DNA of 64,000 nt from the NCBI RefSeq assembly GCF_007970665.1, contig NZ_CP042430.1, positions 1,054,001 to 1,118,000 on the forward strand, given 5' to 3'. Shown piece after piece: positions 1 to 11,597 of this stretch (position 1 is its first letter; each line of letters begins with the position of its first letter). Both the position numbers and the translations under genes were made by a program. The DNA comes from Baekduia soli (lineage in GTDB: Bacteria; Actinomycetota; Thermoleophilia; Solirubrobacterales; Solirubrobacteraceae). The notes below the pieces were generated by a model. It did no database searches, was not told the DNA's origin, and saw nothing but the letters and a program-made list of their open reading frames with translations.

Positions 1-2
1 AC

Positions 3-335
3 GTCGAGCGGCTGCGGCGCATCCAGGAGATGACGAACGACCTCGGCCTCAACCTGGCGGGCGTCGAGCACGTCCTGCGCCTCGAGCAGGAGCTCGAGCG
101 CGCGCGCCGGCGCCTCGACGCGCTCGAGCGCCGCACGGAGGAGCTGCAGGCCGAGATGGAGGCCCAGGTCGAGGCGGTCCGCCGCGAGCACCGCGCGGAG
201 CTCGTGCCGCTCAAGCACACCAGGTCGATCCTGCCCGCGCACGAGGCCGTCCCGGCCCCACGGCCGGCGCCCGCCCCCCCGTCGGGGCGGCGGCGGATCC
301 GCGTCCAGCGCGAGGACACCCGCCCGGCCGGCTGA
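3..335 (+). CDS. hspR: HspR-type MerR-family heat-shock repressor, C-terminal part (5' end outside window)
   Basis: Reading frame open from the window edge to a TGA at 333-335, giving about 110 residues. The visible stretch RRIQEMTNDLGLNLAGVEHV followed by a long Glu/Arg-rich coiled coil (residues about 20-65) is the hallmark of the HspR effector region. The N-terminal winged helix-turn-helix that binds DNA lies outside the window. In actinobacteria HspR is the last gene of the dnaK-grpE-dnaJ operon and represses dnaK and clpB through HAIR inverted repeats; clpB and a HAIR-like site are 1.3 kb downstream here, which supports the call. The last 40 residues are a Pro/Arg-rich tail. An ATG at 30 is internal, because family similarity continues upstream of it. 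Confidence 0.85.
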   Translation, partial: VERLRRIQEMTNDLGLNLAGVEHVLRLEQELERARRRLDALERRTEELQAEMEAQVEAVRREHRAELVPLKHTRSILPAHEAVPAPRPAPAPPSGRRRIRVQREDTRPAG

Positions 336-363
336 CCCGCCCTCGGGGTAGGTTGGGGCGCAG

Positions 364-1350
364 ATGCGGCCGCTGAACCTGGGGGAGACGCTCGACGCGA
401 GCCTGAACGTCGTGCGGGCGTCCTGGCGCACGCTGGCCGCGGTGATGCTCGTCATGGCGGTCCCGATCCAGCTCGTGGACATCGCCATCGTGAGCGCGAC
501 GACCGACAGCTACCAGGTCGGCTCGTCCTCGCTGACGGGGGCGGGCTCGAACACGACCTACGCCGACCAGGGCGCCTACGCCGCCGGGCAGGTCGTCATC
601 CAGGTCCTCGGCCTCGTCGGCTACCTGCTGGGCACCGTCGCCTGCTACCGGGCGATCGCCGACACCCACCTCGGCCGGCCCACCAGCGCCCGCGCGTCGC
701 TGCGCTTCGCGGCGCGCCGGCTGAGCGCCGCGCTCTGGCTGACGATCATGCTCGTCGTCGGGCTGCTGGGCGCGTTCCTGGCGCTCGTCGTCCCGGGGAT
801 CTTCCTGGTCATCGCGTGGTCGGTCGCGTTCCCCGTGCTGCTCGTCGAGGGCAAGGTGGGCAGGGCGGCGCTCGCCCGCTCCTACCGGCTCGTGCAGGGC
901 CGCTGGTGGGCGACCCTCGGGCGCCTGGCGGTGGCCTACATCCTGGTCACGGTCGTCACCGCGGTCGCGTCGGCGATCATCCTCGTGCCGGCGCTGGCCG
1001 TGGTCTCGGACACGTCGTTCGCGGCGCTCGCGCTCGACCACGCCGCCAACCTCGTCGTCTCCCTGGTCACCACGCCGTTCCTGGCCGCGGTCACCACGTT
1101 CGTCTACTTCGACCTGCGGGTGCGCAAGGAGGGCTTCGACCTCACGCGCCTGGCCGGCGACATGGGCCCGGGGGAGGACGCCGACCGGCGGACCTACGGG
1201 GCGGGCGGGCCCCAGGACGTGCCGCGTGACGCGTTCGGCAACCCCGTCGTGGGGCGCGACGACGCCCCGGTCTCCGTCCCGCCGCCCGCGCCGGGCGGCT
1301 GGGCGCCGCCGGTCGCCCCGCCCCCGCAGCGCCCGCTCTCCGGCGACTGA
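364..1350 (+). CDS. Multi-pass membrane protein, glycerophosphodiester-phosphodiesterase membrane-domain-like
   Basis: 328 residues. The opening MRPLNLGETLDASLNVVRAS resembles a widespread actinobacterial membrane family (glycerophosphoryl diester phosphodiesterase membrane domain / DUF-type). Hydrophobic segments lie at about 24-45, 75-98, 122-162 (probably two), 185-212 and 222-248. The last 75 residues are a Pro/Gly-rich cytoplasmic tail with no hydrophobic stretch. No catalytic motif of the phosphodiesterase itself is present, so enzymatic activity should not be assumed. It starts 28 bases after hspR and could be cotranscribed with it. Confidence 0.7.
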   Translation: MRPLNLGETLDASLNVVRASWRTLAAVMLVMAVPIQLVDIAIVSATTDSYQVGSSSLTGAGSNTTYADQGAYAAGQVVIQVLGLVGYLLGTVACYRAIADTHLGRPTSARASLRFAARRLSAALWLTIMLVVGLLGAFLALVVPGIFLVIAWSVAFPVLLVEGKVGRAALARSYRLVQGRWWATLGRLAVAYILVTVVTAVASAIILVPALAVVSDTSFAALALDHAANLVVSLVTTPFLAAVTTFVYFDLRVRKEGFDLTRLAGDMGPGEDADRRTYGAGGPQDVPRDAFGNPVVGRDDAPVSVPPPAPGGWAPPVAPPPQRPLSGD

Positions 1351-1371
1351 CGCCGGCGGCGGACGGCCGCC

Positions 1372-1608
1372 TCAGGTGTTGCCCTGCACCACGCCGTCGC
1401 CCTCGGCGGCCAGGCGCTCGGCCTCCCGACGGCCCGGGTGGTCCTTCGGCAGGTCCTCCGGGACGATCTCGTCGTGGGCCTCCGGCGTGTCGCCCAGGTC
1501 GGTCTGGTCGTCGGGCGTCACCGGCCCGAGGGGCTCGGGGGCGTGCCCGTCGTGGGGGGAGGGCTCGTCATGGGGCTCTTCGGGGACGCGCTCGTGGGAC
1601 TCGGTCAT
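1372..1608 (-). CDS. Small acidic hypothetical protein
   Basis: 78 residues, strongly acidic and Pro/His-rich, with the C-terminal segment PKDHPGRREAERLAAEGDG. I recognise this only as the style of short hypothetical proteins common in high-GC actinobacteria; no function is visible and no membrane segment or signal peptide is present. It is convergent with the preceding membrane gene and divergent from clpB, with about 100 bases between the two starts. It could instead be a chance open frame. Confidence 0.5.
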   Translation of the reverse strand: MTESHERVPEEPHDEPSPHDGHAPEPLGPVTPDDQTDLGDTPEAHDEIVPEDLPKDHPGRREAERLAAEGDGVVQGNT

Positions 1609-1636
1609 GTCGGGGCGTTACCCCGCACCCGCCTCC

Positions 1637-1664
1637 TTGACGCTCGGACGCGCGCTGCTAAGAT
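1637..1664 (+). promoter_or_regulatory. Predicted sigma-70-type promoter of clpB
   Basis: TTGACG (1637-1642), a 16-base spacer and TAAGAT (1659-1664) match a -35/-10 pair. Transcription would begin near 1671, leaving about 35 bases to the TTG start of clpB. The -10 overlaps the HspR-type inverted repeat. Confidence 0.6.
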
Positions 1665-1685
1665 CTTAGTCACCCCGACTGAGAT
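1663..1685. promoter_or_regulatory. HAIR-like operator for HspR upstream of clpB
   Basis: ATCTTAGT, 7 bases, ACTGAGAT: an inverted repeat with one mismatch between arms and the same N7 spacing as the actinobacterial HAIR consensus (CTTGAGT-N7-ACTCAAG). It overlaps the predicted -10, so bound HspR would block initiation. A second shorter palindrome, CTAAGATCTTAG (1658-1669), overlaps it. Confidence 0.65.
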
Positions 1686-1706
1686 TTGACCGGAAGAGAA
1701 CGCACC

Positions 1707-4246
<2,540 letters not shown>

Positions 4247-4250
<4 letters not shown>

Positions 4251-5002
4251 CGGGCGTAGGCGCCGCCGCCGCGCGGTCCCGGCGACCCGGCCGAGCCGTT
4301 GAGGCTCGTCCTCCGGGACGCCGGGACCGTGCGCACGTCGACGCCGACGGTGAAGAACAGGAACTTGCTGCCCTTCACGCCGCGCCGGTAGGCGCGGCTC
4401 GTGTCGAACTGCAGCCGCCACTTGCCGTGCGCGGGCGCCGGGAACGGGAACAGCCGCCGCCGGGCGGTCCGCACGATGCTGCCGCACTGGCCGCGCGACC
4501 GGCCGAGGCGCACCGTGTGGCGCAGCCGGCCGGCGGGAGATACGTAGTGCAGGTAGACGTCGGGCGGGATCCCGCCGCTCTGCGTGCCGATGCCGAAGCC
4601 GTAGACGGAGAAGCGGACCCGGCTGGAGGGCGCGACGTTGCGCGACGGCGAGAAGTTCACGAGGAAGCGCGTCACGGTGAAGGCCGCCGAGGCGGTCTGG
4701 TCGTCGGACGTCACGGAGATCGTCGACGTGTGCTCCTGCTCGGACCTGGCCAGCAGCGGAGGCTGGACCGTGCCCTGCATCCTGCCCATGTCGTCGGTCA
4801 TGGCCCCGGCGGCGGGAAGCGGCTTGGCGGCCAGCAGCACGGTGTACGGCCTCAGGGGGCCGAAGCCGGAGCCGCGGACCGTCACGACCGTGGACGGCGT
4901 CTGCAGGTAGCAGGCGCGGTCGGTCGTGATGATGGCCGCCTGCGCGGAGGCGGCCGTGAGGCTGGTGAGGACGATGGGGAGGGCGACGGCGAGGCGGCGC
5001 AT
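4247..5002 (-). CDS. Secreted protein of unknown function
   Basis: 251 residues. Residues 1-22 form a signal peptide ([20 protein letters not shown] then QA), so the product is probably exported. The mature part starts with [21 protein letters not shown], which looks like an Ig-like or beta-sandwich module, and is followed by a second beta-rich segment ending in ...[13 protein letters not shown]. It has two cysteines in the mature part (C-Y-L near the start and Q-C-G near residue 190), compatible with one disulfide. The stop codon overlaps the stop of the convergent clpB within CTAG. Confidence 0.75.
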
Positions 5003-5062
5003 GCGGTTCCAAGCGTAGGGGTCGTACTTCGCCCGAACACGCCGATCGGGTAGAAGGAGCGC

Positions 5063-5344
5063 ATGCCGACGTTCATCATGCTGTCCACCCTCACGCCCGA
5101 GGGCGTGCAGACGGTCAAGAACAACCCGCAGCGCATCCGCGAGGTCAACTCCGAGGTCGAGCAGCTCGGCGCCACGGTGAAGGCCCAGTGGGCGGTGCTC
5201 GGGCGCTTCGACTTCGTGAGCATCGTGGAGGCTCCCGACGAGTCGACGATGGCGCGCGTGTCGCTGGAGCTGGGCTCGCGCGGGACGGGTCGCTTCGAGA
5301 CGCTCAGCGGCATCCCGATCGACGATTTCATCGCGTCCTTGTAA
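5063..5344 (+). CDS. GYD-domain small protein
   Basis: 93 residues beginning MPTFIMLSTLTPEGVQTVKN, with LGRFDFVSIVEAPD in the centre: the pattern of the GYD family, small alpha/beta-barrel (ferredoxin-like) cytosolic proteins with no established function. It lies 21 bases upstream of purD on the same strand and may be cotranscribed with it. A distant similarity to dimeric alpha-beta barrels suggests an oligomer. Confidence 0.8.
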   Translation: MPTFIMLSTLTPEGVQTVKNNPQRIREVNSEVEQLGATVKAQWAVLGRFDFVSIVEAPDESTMARVSLELGSRGTGRFETLSGIPIDDFIASL

Positions 5345-5365
5345 CGGCGTCGGGATCACCAGCAC

Positions 5366-6631
5366 GTGAGGGTCCTGATCGTCGGCAGCGGCGGCCGTGA
5401 GCACGCGATCGTCAACGCGCTCGCGCGGTCGCCGCAGCGGCCCGAGCTGATCGCGGCGCCCGGCAATCCGGGCATCGCGGAGCGCGCGCGACTGGCCGAC
5501 GTCGCCGTCGACGACCTCGACGGGCTCGTCGAGCTCGCCCGGTCCGAGGCGGTCGGGCTCGTCGTCATCGGCCCCGAGGCACCGCTCGTGGCCGGCCTGG
5601 CCGATCGCCTGGAGGCGGCGGGCATCGCCCACTTCGGGCCGAGCGCCGCCGCGGCGCGGATGGAGGGATCCAAGGCGTTCGCCAAGGAGATCATGGCCTC
5701 GGCGGGCGTGCCGACCGCGCATTGGCACGAGGTCACCACCGTGGCCGACGGCCTCCAGGCCATCACGTCCTACCCGGCGGTCGTCAAGTTCGACGGGCTC
5801 GCGGCGGGCAAGGGCGTCGTCGTGGCCCCCGACGCGGCGCAGGCCCGCGCCGCGCTGACCGAGATGCTCGAGGCGCGGCGCTTCGGGGACGGCCCCGTCG
5901 TCGTCGAGGACTTCCTCGAGGGCGAGGAGCTGTCGCTCTTCGCGATCTGCGATGGCGAGCGCGCTGTCCCCATGGTGCCCGCCCAGGACTACAAGCGGAT
6001 CTTCGACGGCGACGCGGGCCCGAACACCGGAGGCATGGGCGCCTACAGCCCGGTGCCCGGCGCCCCCGACCCCCACGAGCTGTGCGCTGCGGTCCACCAG
6101 CCCGTCGTCGACCTGCTGCGCGAGCGCGGCACGCCGTTCCACGGCGTCCTCTACGCCGGGCTCATGCTGACCGCCGACGGCCCGCAGGTCATCGAGTTCA
6201 ACGTGCGCTTCGGCGACCCCGAGACCCAGGCCGTGCTGCCGCGCCTGCGCAGCGACCTGCTCGAGCTCCTGATGGCCGCCACCCGCCCGGGTGGGCTGGC
6301 CTCGGTCGCGATGGAGTTCGACGAGCGCTGGGCCGTGACCGTCGTGCTCGCCGGCGCCGGGTACCCCGAGCGCTCGGCGTCCGGGGACGTCATCGAGGGC
6401 CTCGGCGACGTCGGCGACGATGTCGAGGTCACCCACGCCGGCACCGCGGTCCGGGCCTCCGACGGCGCGATCGTCACCGCCGGCGGACGCGTCCTGAACG
6501 TGACGGGGCTGGGCCCCGACCCGCGCTCGGCCCGCGACGCCGCCTATGCTGGCGCCGACCACATCCACTTCGACGGACGGCAGCTGCGCCGGGACATCGC
6601 GCAGCGTGCCGTGGAGCGCGTGACCCCATGA
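5366..6631 (+). CDS. purD: Phosphoribosylamine-glycine ligase (GAR synthetase)
   Basis: 421 residues, GTG start. It catalyses step 2 of purine synthesis: phosphoribosylamine + glycine + ATP to GAR. The N-terminal Rossmann segment [13 protein letters not shown] (residues 2-14), the hinge [12 protein letters not shown], the ATP-grasp segment [12 protein letters not shown] (about 139-150) and the metal/phosphate motif [10 protein letters not shown] (about 279-288) are all intact, and the length is normal for the family. Its stop overlaps the purE start (ATGA), so the two are translationally coupled. Confidence 0.97.
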   Translation: MRVLIVGSGGREHAIVNALARSPQRPELIAAPGNPGIAERARLADVAVDDLDGLVELARSEAVGLVVIGPEAPLVAGLADRLEAAGIAHFGPSAAAARMEGSKAFAKEIMASAGVPTAHWHEVTTVADGLQAITSYPAVVKFDGLAAGKGVVVAPDAAQARAALTEMLEARRFGDGPVVVEDFLEGEELSLFAICDGERAVPMVPAQDYKRIFDGDAGPNTGGMGAYSPVPGAPDPHELCAAVHQPVVDLLRERGTPFHGVLYAGLMLTADGPQVIEFNVRFGDPETQAVLPRLRSDLLELLMAATRPGGLASVAMEFDERWAVTVVLAGAGYPERSASGDVIEGLGDVGDDVEVTHAGTAVRASDGAIVTAGGRVLNVTGLGPDPRSARDAAYAGADHIHFDGRQLRRDIAQRAVERVTP

Positions 6632-7134
6632 GCGAGCAGCCCGACATCGCCCCCGCCGAGACGACCGGACCGGCCGGCCCGACCGAGATCGAGACCGAGG
6701 CGCTCGTCGCCCTCGAGGACGCCGGCACCGACTCGCCGCAGGTCGGGATCATCATGGGCTCGCAGTCCGATCTGGACACGATGCAGGGCGCCGCGAAGGT
6801 CCTCGAGGACGCCGGCGTGCGCGTCGAGGTCCGCGTCATGTCGGCCCACCGCGACCCCGAGGCCGTCGCCGACTACTGCCGCAACGCGCGCCTGCGCGGC
6901 CTGCGCGTGCTCATCGCCGGTGCCGGCCTGTCGGCGGCGCTGCCCGGCGTGGCCGCGGCGCACACCGACCTGCCCGTGATCGGCGTGCCGCTGTCGAGCC
7001 GCCTGTCGGCTGCCGGCGGGCTGGACGCGATCCTGTCGGTCGTGCAGATGCCGCCCGGCGTGCCCGTGGCCTCCGTGGGCCTGGACAACCCCAAGAACGC
7101 CGGCCACCTGGCGCTGCGCATCCTGAACGCGTGA
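6628..7134 (+). CDS. purE: PurE, N5-carboxyaminoimidazole ribonucleotide mutase / AIR carboxylase
   Basis: 168 residues: an acidic N-terminal extension of about 37 residues, then the PurE core ([19 protein letters not shown] with the active-site His, [24 protein letters not shown]). The usual class I signature GAGGAAHLPGM is replaced by [11 protein letters not shown]. No purK lies beside it or elsewhere in the window, whereas class I PurE normally needs PurK to supply N5-CAIR. Direct carboxylation of AIR (class II behaviour) is therefore possible but not shown. Overlaps purD and purB by 4 bases each. Confidence 0.93.
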   Translation: MSEQPDIAPAETTGPAGPTEIETEALVALEDAGTDSPQVGIIMGSQSDLDTMQGAAKVLEDAGVRVEVRVMSAHRDPEAVADYCRNARLRGLRVLIAGAGLSAALPGVAAAHTDLPVIGVPLSSRLSAAGGLDAILSVVQMPPGVPVASVGLDNPKNAGHLALRILNA

Positions 7135-8399
7135 TCGCGCGCTACACCCGGCCCGAGATCGGGGCGGTCTGGACCGACGAGGCCAAGCTCGAGAGCTGGC
7201 GCCAGGTCGAGGTCGCGTGTGCGCTGGAGACGACGGGCCCCACGCCCGCCGAGCTCGAGGCGATCGGCCACGCGACCTTCACGGTCGACGCGGTGCTCGA
7301 GCGCGAGAAGGTCACCGACCACGACGTCGCCGCGTTCGTCGACGTGCTGAGCGCCAGCGCCGGCGAGGCCGGGCGCTGGATCCACTACGGCCTGACGTCC
7401 TCCGACGTGCTCGACACCGCGCTCGGGCTCCAGCTGCGCAAGGCCGGCGACCTGCTGCTGGCCGGCGCCCGCGAGTTCCGCGACGCGCTGGCCGACCAGG
7501 CGCGGGCGCACGTCGACACGGTGTGCGTCGGGCGCACCCACGGCGTCCACGCCGAGCCCACGACGTTCGGCGTCAAGCTGGCCGGCTTTGCCTTCGAGGC
7601 CGATCGCAACCTCGCGCGGCTGACCCGCGCGGTCGACCAGGTCGCCGTCGGGGCCGTGTCCGGGGCGGTGGGCACCTACAGCGCGACGTCGCCGGACTTC
7701 GAGCGCCGCGTGCTGGCCCGCCTGGGCCTGGAGGCCGAGCCGGTCTCCACGCAGGTCGTCGCCCGCGACCGCCATGCCGAGCTGTTGCAGGCCATCGCGC
7801 TGGCCGGCGCGGGCCTGGAGCGCTTCGCGACGGAGTTCCGCCACCTCCAGCGCACGGAGGTCCGCGAGGTCGAGGAGCCGTTCCGCGCCGGCGCCCAGAA
7901 GGGCTCCAGCGCGATGCCGCACAAGCGCAACCCGATCGTCTCCGAGCGCATCACGGGCCTGGCGCGCGTGCTGCGCGGCTACGCCCAGGTCGGGGTCGAG
8001 GACGTGGCGCTGTGGCACGAGCGCGACATCTCGCACTCGGGCGCCGAGCGCGTCGTGCTGCCCGACGCGACGATCGCGCTGGACTACATGCAGGCCCTGG
8101 CCACGCGGCTGGCGCGCGGCATGGTCGTCCACGCCGACCGGATGCGCGAGAACCTCGACCTGACCTACGGCGCGCTGTTCTCGCAGCGGGTCCTGCTGGC
8201 GCTCGTCGCCGGCGGCCGGCAGCGCGACGAGGCCTACCGCATCGCCCAGCGCACCGCGCAGCAGGCGTGGGACACGCGCACGCCGCTGCGGGAGCTGCTC
8301 GAGGCCGAGCCGGAGCTCGACCTCGATCTCGACGTGATCTTCGACCTCGGCCACTACGTGCGGCACGCGCAGGAGATCGTCGGGCGCCTGGCGTTCTGA
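7131..8399 (+). CDS. purB: Adenylosuccinate lyase
   Basis: 422 residues, GTG start overlapping the purE stop (GTGA). It cleaves SAICAR to AICAR and adenylosuccinate to AMP, releasing fumarate. The fumarase/aspartase superfamily motifs are present: TSSDVLDTA (about 86-94), the general-acid His in THGVHAEP (about 140) and the flexible signature loop GSSAMPHKRNP (about 260-270). Length and motif order match the bacterial tetrameric enzyme. It is the third gene of the purD-purE-purB unit. Confidence 0.96.
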   Translation: MIARYTRPEIGAVWTDEAKLESWRQVEVACALETTGPTPAELEAIGHATFTVDAVLEREKVTDHDVAAFVDVLSASAGEAGRWIHYGLTSSDVLDTALGLQLRKAGDLLLAGAREFRDALADQARAHVDTVCVGRTHGVHAEPTTFGVKLAGFAFEADRNLARLTRAVDQVAVGAVSGAVGTYSATSPDFERRVLARLGLEAEPVSTQVVARDRHAELLQAIALAGAGLERFATEFRHLQRTEVREVEEPFRAGAQKGSSAMPHKRNPIVSERITGLARVLRGYAQVGVEDVALWHERDISHSGAERVVLPDATIALDYMQALATRLARGMVVHADRMRENLDLTYGALFSQRVLLALVAGGRQRDEAYRIAQRTAQQAWDTRTPLRELLEAEPELDLDLDVIFDLGHYVRHAQEIVGRLAF

Positions 8400-8419
8400 C
8401 GTGGCTGCCGTCGAAGCGG

Positions 8420-9880
8420 TCACGCCACGGCGAGGGCCTCGACGCCCTCGGCCGAGGCGGCGCTCGCGTTGGCCTCCCGCGAGCGCAGCAGCACCGTGAC
8501 GGTCACCGCGCCCAGGGCCAGCAGCCCGGCCCCGACGGCGAAGGCCGTCGTGTAGCCGTGGACCAGCGCGTCGGCGCGGACGCCGCCGGCGCCGTCGGTG
8601 GCCGAGTTGGCCACGGTGGTCAGGATCGCCAGCCCGAGGGCGCCGCCGATCTGCTGGGACGTGTTGAACAGCCCGGAGGCCAGGCCCTGGTCCTCGGGCG
8701 CGACGCCGCCCGTGGCGATGAGCGTCAGCGGCACGAACGCGTTGCCGATGCCGATCGCCAGCAGCGCCAGGCCGGGCAGGAACCCGGTGAAGTACGCGGT
8801 GTCCGGCGTCAGCGTCGTCATCCACAGCAGGCCCAGCGTGCCGAGGCCGAGGCCCGCGGCCAGGACCGCCTTGACGCCGAAGCGCACCAGCAGGCGCTGG
8901 GAGAGCACCGAGCCGGCGATGATCCCGACCGTCATCGGCACGAAGGCCAGGCCGGTCTCGAGCGCGTTGTCGCCCTTGATCTGCTGGAAGTACAGCGAGC
9001 CGAAGTAGAAGAGCGAGTACATGCCGCCCATGAGCAGCAGCGTCGCGGCGTTGGCGATCGACAGCGTCCGGACCCGGAAGATCGAGAGCCGCACGAGCGG
9101 CGCCGCGCGCCGGGTCTGCAGCGCCCCGAAGGCCAGCAGCAGGGCGACGGCGGCGGCCCCGAAGGCCAGCGTCCGCGCGCTCGTCCAGCCGAACTCCTGG
9201 GTCTTGACGATGGTGTAGGTCAACAGGCCCAGCCCGCCGGTGACCAGCGTCGCGCCGGCCAGGTCGAAGCCGCCGGCGCGGTCGCCGGCGCGCGACTCGG
9301 GGACGACCCGGAGCGCGAGGACGAGGGTGGCCAGGCCCACCGGCAGGTTGATGAAGAAGACCCACTGCCACGACAGGGCGTCGACGAGGAAGCCGCCGAG
9401 CAGGAGGCCGACCGCGCCGCCGCCGCCGGAGATCGCCGCGAACGCGCCGAGCGCCTTGGCGCGGTCGGGGCCCTCGGGCACGGTCGTCGTGATGATGCTC
9501 AGCGCGGCGGGGGAGACGAGCGCGGCGCCCAGGCCCTGCAGCGCGCGAGCGCCGACGAGCCAGCCGGGGGACGTCGCCAGGGCGTCCATGAGCGAGGCGA
9601 ACGTGAACAGCGTGATGCCGGCGACGAACAGCCGCCGTCGGCCGAGGAGGTCGCCGGCGCGGCCGCCGAGCAGGAGGAAGCCGCCGAAGACCAGCGTGTA
9701 GGCGTTGACCACCCACTGGAGGTCGGTGGCGGAGAACTGCAGGTCGGCCTGGATGGCCGGGAGCGCGACGTTCGTGATCGTCGCGTCGAGGACGACCATG
9801 AACTGGGCGAGGCACACGACGACCACCACGGGCAGCCAGTGGCGGGCGACGGGGGCGTCCTGCGGGGGAGATGAAGACAT
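8420..9880 (-). CDS. MFS drug exporter, DHA2 (14-TMS, EmrB/QacA) family
   Basis: 486 residues. The N-terminal segment VVVVVCLAQFMVVLDATITNVALP (split over helix 1), the loop motif GRAGDLLGRRRLF and ...SPAALSIITTTVPEGPDRAKALG are typical of 14-helix proton-driven multidrug exporters of the inner membrane. Fourteen hydrophobic segments can be counted. It is transcribed away from the TetR gene at 10017 with three palindromic operators between, so it is very likely repressed by that regulator until a drug-like ligand is bound. Substrate cannot be read from sequence. Confidence 0.9.
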   Translation of the reverse strand: MSSSPPQDAPVARHWLPVVVVVCLAQFMVVLDATITNVALPAIQADLQFSATDLQWVVNAYTLVFGGFLLLGGRAGDLLGRRRLFVAGITLFTFASLMDALATSPGWLVGARALQGLGAALVSPAALSIITTTVPEGPDRAKALGAFAAISGGGGAVGLLLGGFLVDALSWQWVFFINLPVGLATLVLALRVVPESRAGDRAGGFDLAGATLVTGGLGLLTYTIVKTQEFGWTSARTLAFGAAAVALLLAFGALQTRRAAPLVRLSIFRVRTLSIANAATLLLMGGMYSLFYFGSLYFQQIKGDNALETGLAFVPMTVGIIAGSVLSQRLLVRFGVKAVLAAGLGLGTLGLLWMTTLTPDTAYFTGFLPGLALLAIGIGNAFVPLTLIATGGVAPEDQGLASGLFNTSQQIGGALGLAILTTVANSATDGAGGVRADALVHGYTTAFAVGAGLLALGAVTVTVLLRSREANASAASAEGVEALAVA

Positions 9881-9913
9881 GGAGGAGGAGATGGGGAGTG
9901 GGTCGGGAGCAAG

Positions 9914-9984
9914 CGGACCGAGCGGTCCGGATGACCGTAGCACAACCGGACCGTACGGTCCGTATTTACGGACCGAATGGTCCG
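9914..9984. promoter_or_regulatory. Triple palindromic operator between MFS exporter and TetR regulator
   Basis: Three near-identical 16-bp palindromes, each CGGACCG-NN-CGGTCCG: 9914-9929 (centre AG, perfect), 9947-9962 (centre TA, perfect) and 9969-9984 (centre AA, one mismatch in the right arm). Centres are 33 and 22 bases apart, i.e. three and two helical turns, so dimers would sit on one face of the DNA. The array lies in the divergent gap between the exporter and the tetR-type gene, the expected place for an autoregulated TetR operator. Confidence 0.8.
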
Positions 9985-10016
9985 TTTGACCCCCTCGAAC
10001 TGATACCCTGAGGGCG

Positions 10017-10664
10017 ATGGCGGTCTCGGATGTCACCCCCCTGCGCGCCGACGCGCGCCGCAACCTCGAGCGGATCCTCGAGGCGGCGCGCGCCGCGTTC
10101 GCCGAGCGCGGGCTCGACGTCGGGGTGGAGGAGATCGCCCGCCGCGCCGGCGTCGGCAAGGCCACGTTCTTCCGCCGCTTCCCGAGCAAGGACGCGCTCG
10201 TGCTCGCCGTCCTGGAGGGCTTCATCGAGGAGATCGAGGCGGCGGCGGCCGACGCGGCGGCGGCGCCCGACCCGCTCGAGGGCCTGCGCGACTTCCTCCT
10301 GCACCACATGACGCTGCAGGCCAACAACACGGCCTTCTTCGACGCGGTCTCCGCGCGCTTCACCGGCGAGAACCCGCCCGTCGAGCTGACGGACCGGATG
10401 CTGGCCGCGATCGGCCGCGTGCTGGAGCCGGCGCGGGCCGCGGGCGTCCTGCGCGACGGCGTCGAGGCGGGCGACCTCTCGACGGTGGCCAAGATGCTCG
10501 GCGCCGCGATCCGGCCCATGCCGGGCGTGCTGCTCCCCGCCGCCGCCTGGCCGCGCTACCTGGACATCGTCCTGGCCGGTCTGCGGGCCGGGCAGGACCC
10601 GCTGCCCGGCATCGCGGCGGACCCGTGCACGATGGTGCGCGAGGTCTCCGCGACGTCCACCTGA
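10017..10664 (+). CDS. TetR-family transcriptional regulator
   Basis: 215 residues. The N-terminal TetR helix-turn-helix covers about residues 15-60 (ILEAARAAFAERGL, VEEIARRAGVGKATFFRRFP, SKDALVLAVLE); the remaining 150 residues form the helical ligand and dimer domain, ending in a less conserved tail with a single Cys. It is divergent from the DHA2 exporter, and three 16-bp palindromes lie just upstream of its own start, indicating autorepression and control of the exporter. The ligand is unknown. Confidence 0.93.
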   Translation: MAVSDVTPLRADARRNLERILEAARAAFAERGLDVGVEEIARRAGVGKATFFRRFPSKDALVLAVLEGFIEEIEAAAADAAAAPDPLEGLRDFLLHHMTLQANNTAFFDAVSARFTGENPPVELTDRMLAAIGRVLEPARAAGVLRDGVEAGDLSTVAKMLGAAIRPMPGVLLPAAAWPRYLDIVLAGLRAGQDPLPGIAADPCTMVREVSATST

Positions 10665-10706
10665 ACCGGCGCCCGTGCCGCCCGGGCGCTTCGATACCGT
10701 CAGGGC

Positions 10707-11597
10707 GTGACCGCCGCCGATCTCGACCTGCCGCTCATCGCCAGCGGGAAGGTCCGTGAGCTCTACGACCTCGACGACCGCCTGCTGCTCGTCGCCTCCG
10801 ACCGGATCTCGACCTACGACGTCGTGCACCCGAACGGGATCCCCGACAAGGGCAAGGTCCTGACGGGCATCTCGGTCTTCTGGTTCGACAAGACCGCACA
10901 CATCATCCCCAACCACTACATCTCGGCGACCGACGGCGTGCCGGACAAGGTCCGCGGCCGCGCGATGGTCGTCAAGAAGCTGACGATGCTGCCCGTCGAG
11001 TGCGTCGTCCGCGGCTACATCACCGGCTCGGGCTGGAAGGACTACCAGGCCACCGGCCGCGTGTCGGGCATCCAGCTGCCGCCCGGCCTGCGCGAGTCCG
11101 AGAAGCTGCCGGCGCCGATCTTCACGCCGTCCACCAAGGCCGACGAGGGGCACGACGAGCCCATCGACCTCGAGCGGGCCGCCGAGATCCTCGGCGACCG
11201 CGAGCTGGCCGGCCGGCTGCGCGACGTGTCCATCGCCCTGTACAGCCACGCGGCCGGCCTGGCCGCCGAGCGCGGGGTGATCCTCGCCGACACGAAGTTC
11301 GAGTTCGGCATCGACGAGGCCGACCCCGCCCGCCCGCTCGTCCTCGGCGACGAGGTCCTGACGCCGGACTCCTCGCGCTACTGGCCCGTCGAGGGCTACG
11401 AGCCGGGGCACGGCCAGCCGAGCTTCGACAAGCAGTACGTCCGCGACTGGGCGTCGTCGACGGGCTGGGACAAGGCGCCGCCGGCACCCGAGATCCCGGC
11501 CGACGTCGTCGCCGGGACCCGGGCCCGCTACGTCGAGGCCTACGAGCTCATCACGGGCGAGCCGTTCGACGGCTGGCTGTCGCGGACGTCGGCGTGA
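10707..11597 (+). CDS. purC: SAICAR synthetase
   Basis: 296 residues, GTG start. It joins CAIR and aspartate with ATP to form SAICAR. Visible motifs: [23 protein letters not shown] at the N-terminus (phosphate-binding strand-loop), [28 protein letters not shown] (about 138-150) and [13 protein letters not shown] (about 215-227). This is the longer form of PurC seen in actinobacteria and eukaryote-like enzymes. It starts a second purine run, purC-purS-purQ-purL, in which each junction overlaps. Confidence 0.96.
   Translation: MTAADLDLPLIASGKVRELYDLDDRLLLVASDRISTYDVVHPNGIPDKGKVLTGISVFWFDKTAHIIPNHYISATDGVPDKVRGRAMVVKKLTMLPVECVVRGYITGSGWKDYQATGRVSGIQLPPGLRESEKLPAPIFTPSTKADEGHDEPIDLERAAEILGDRELAGRLRDVSIALYSHAAGLAAERGVILADTKFEFGIDEADPARPLVLGDEVLTPDSSRYWPVEGYEPGHGQPSFDKQYVRDWASSTGWDKAPPAPEIPADVVAGTRARYVEAYELITGEPFDGWLSRTSA

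Noticed and set aside
4427-5053. Plus-strand frame across the secreted-protein gene
   Set aside because: Arg/Gly-rich shadow; the minus frame has a clear signal peptide.
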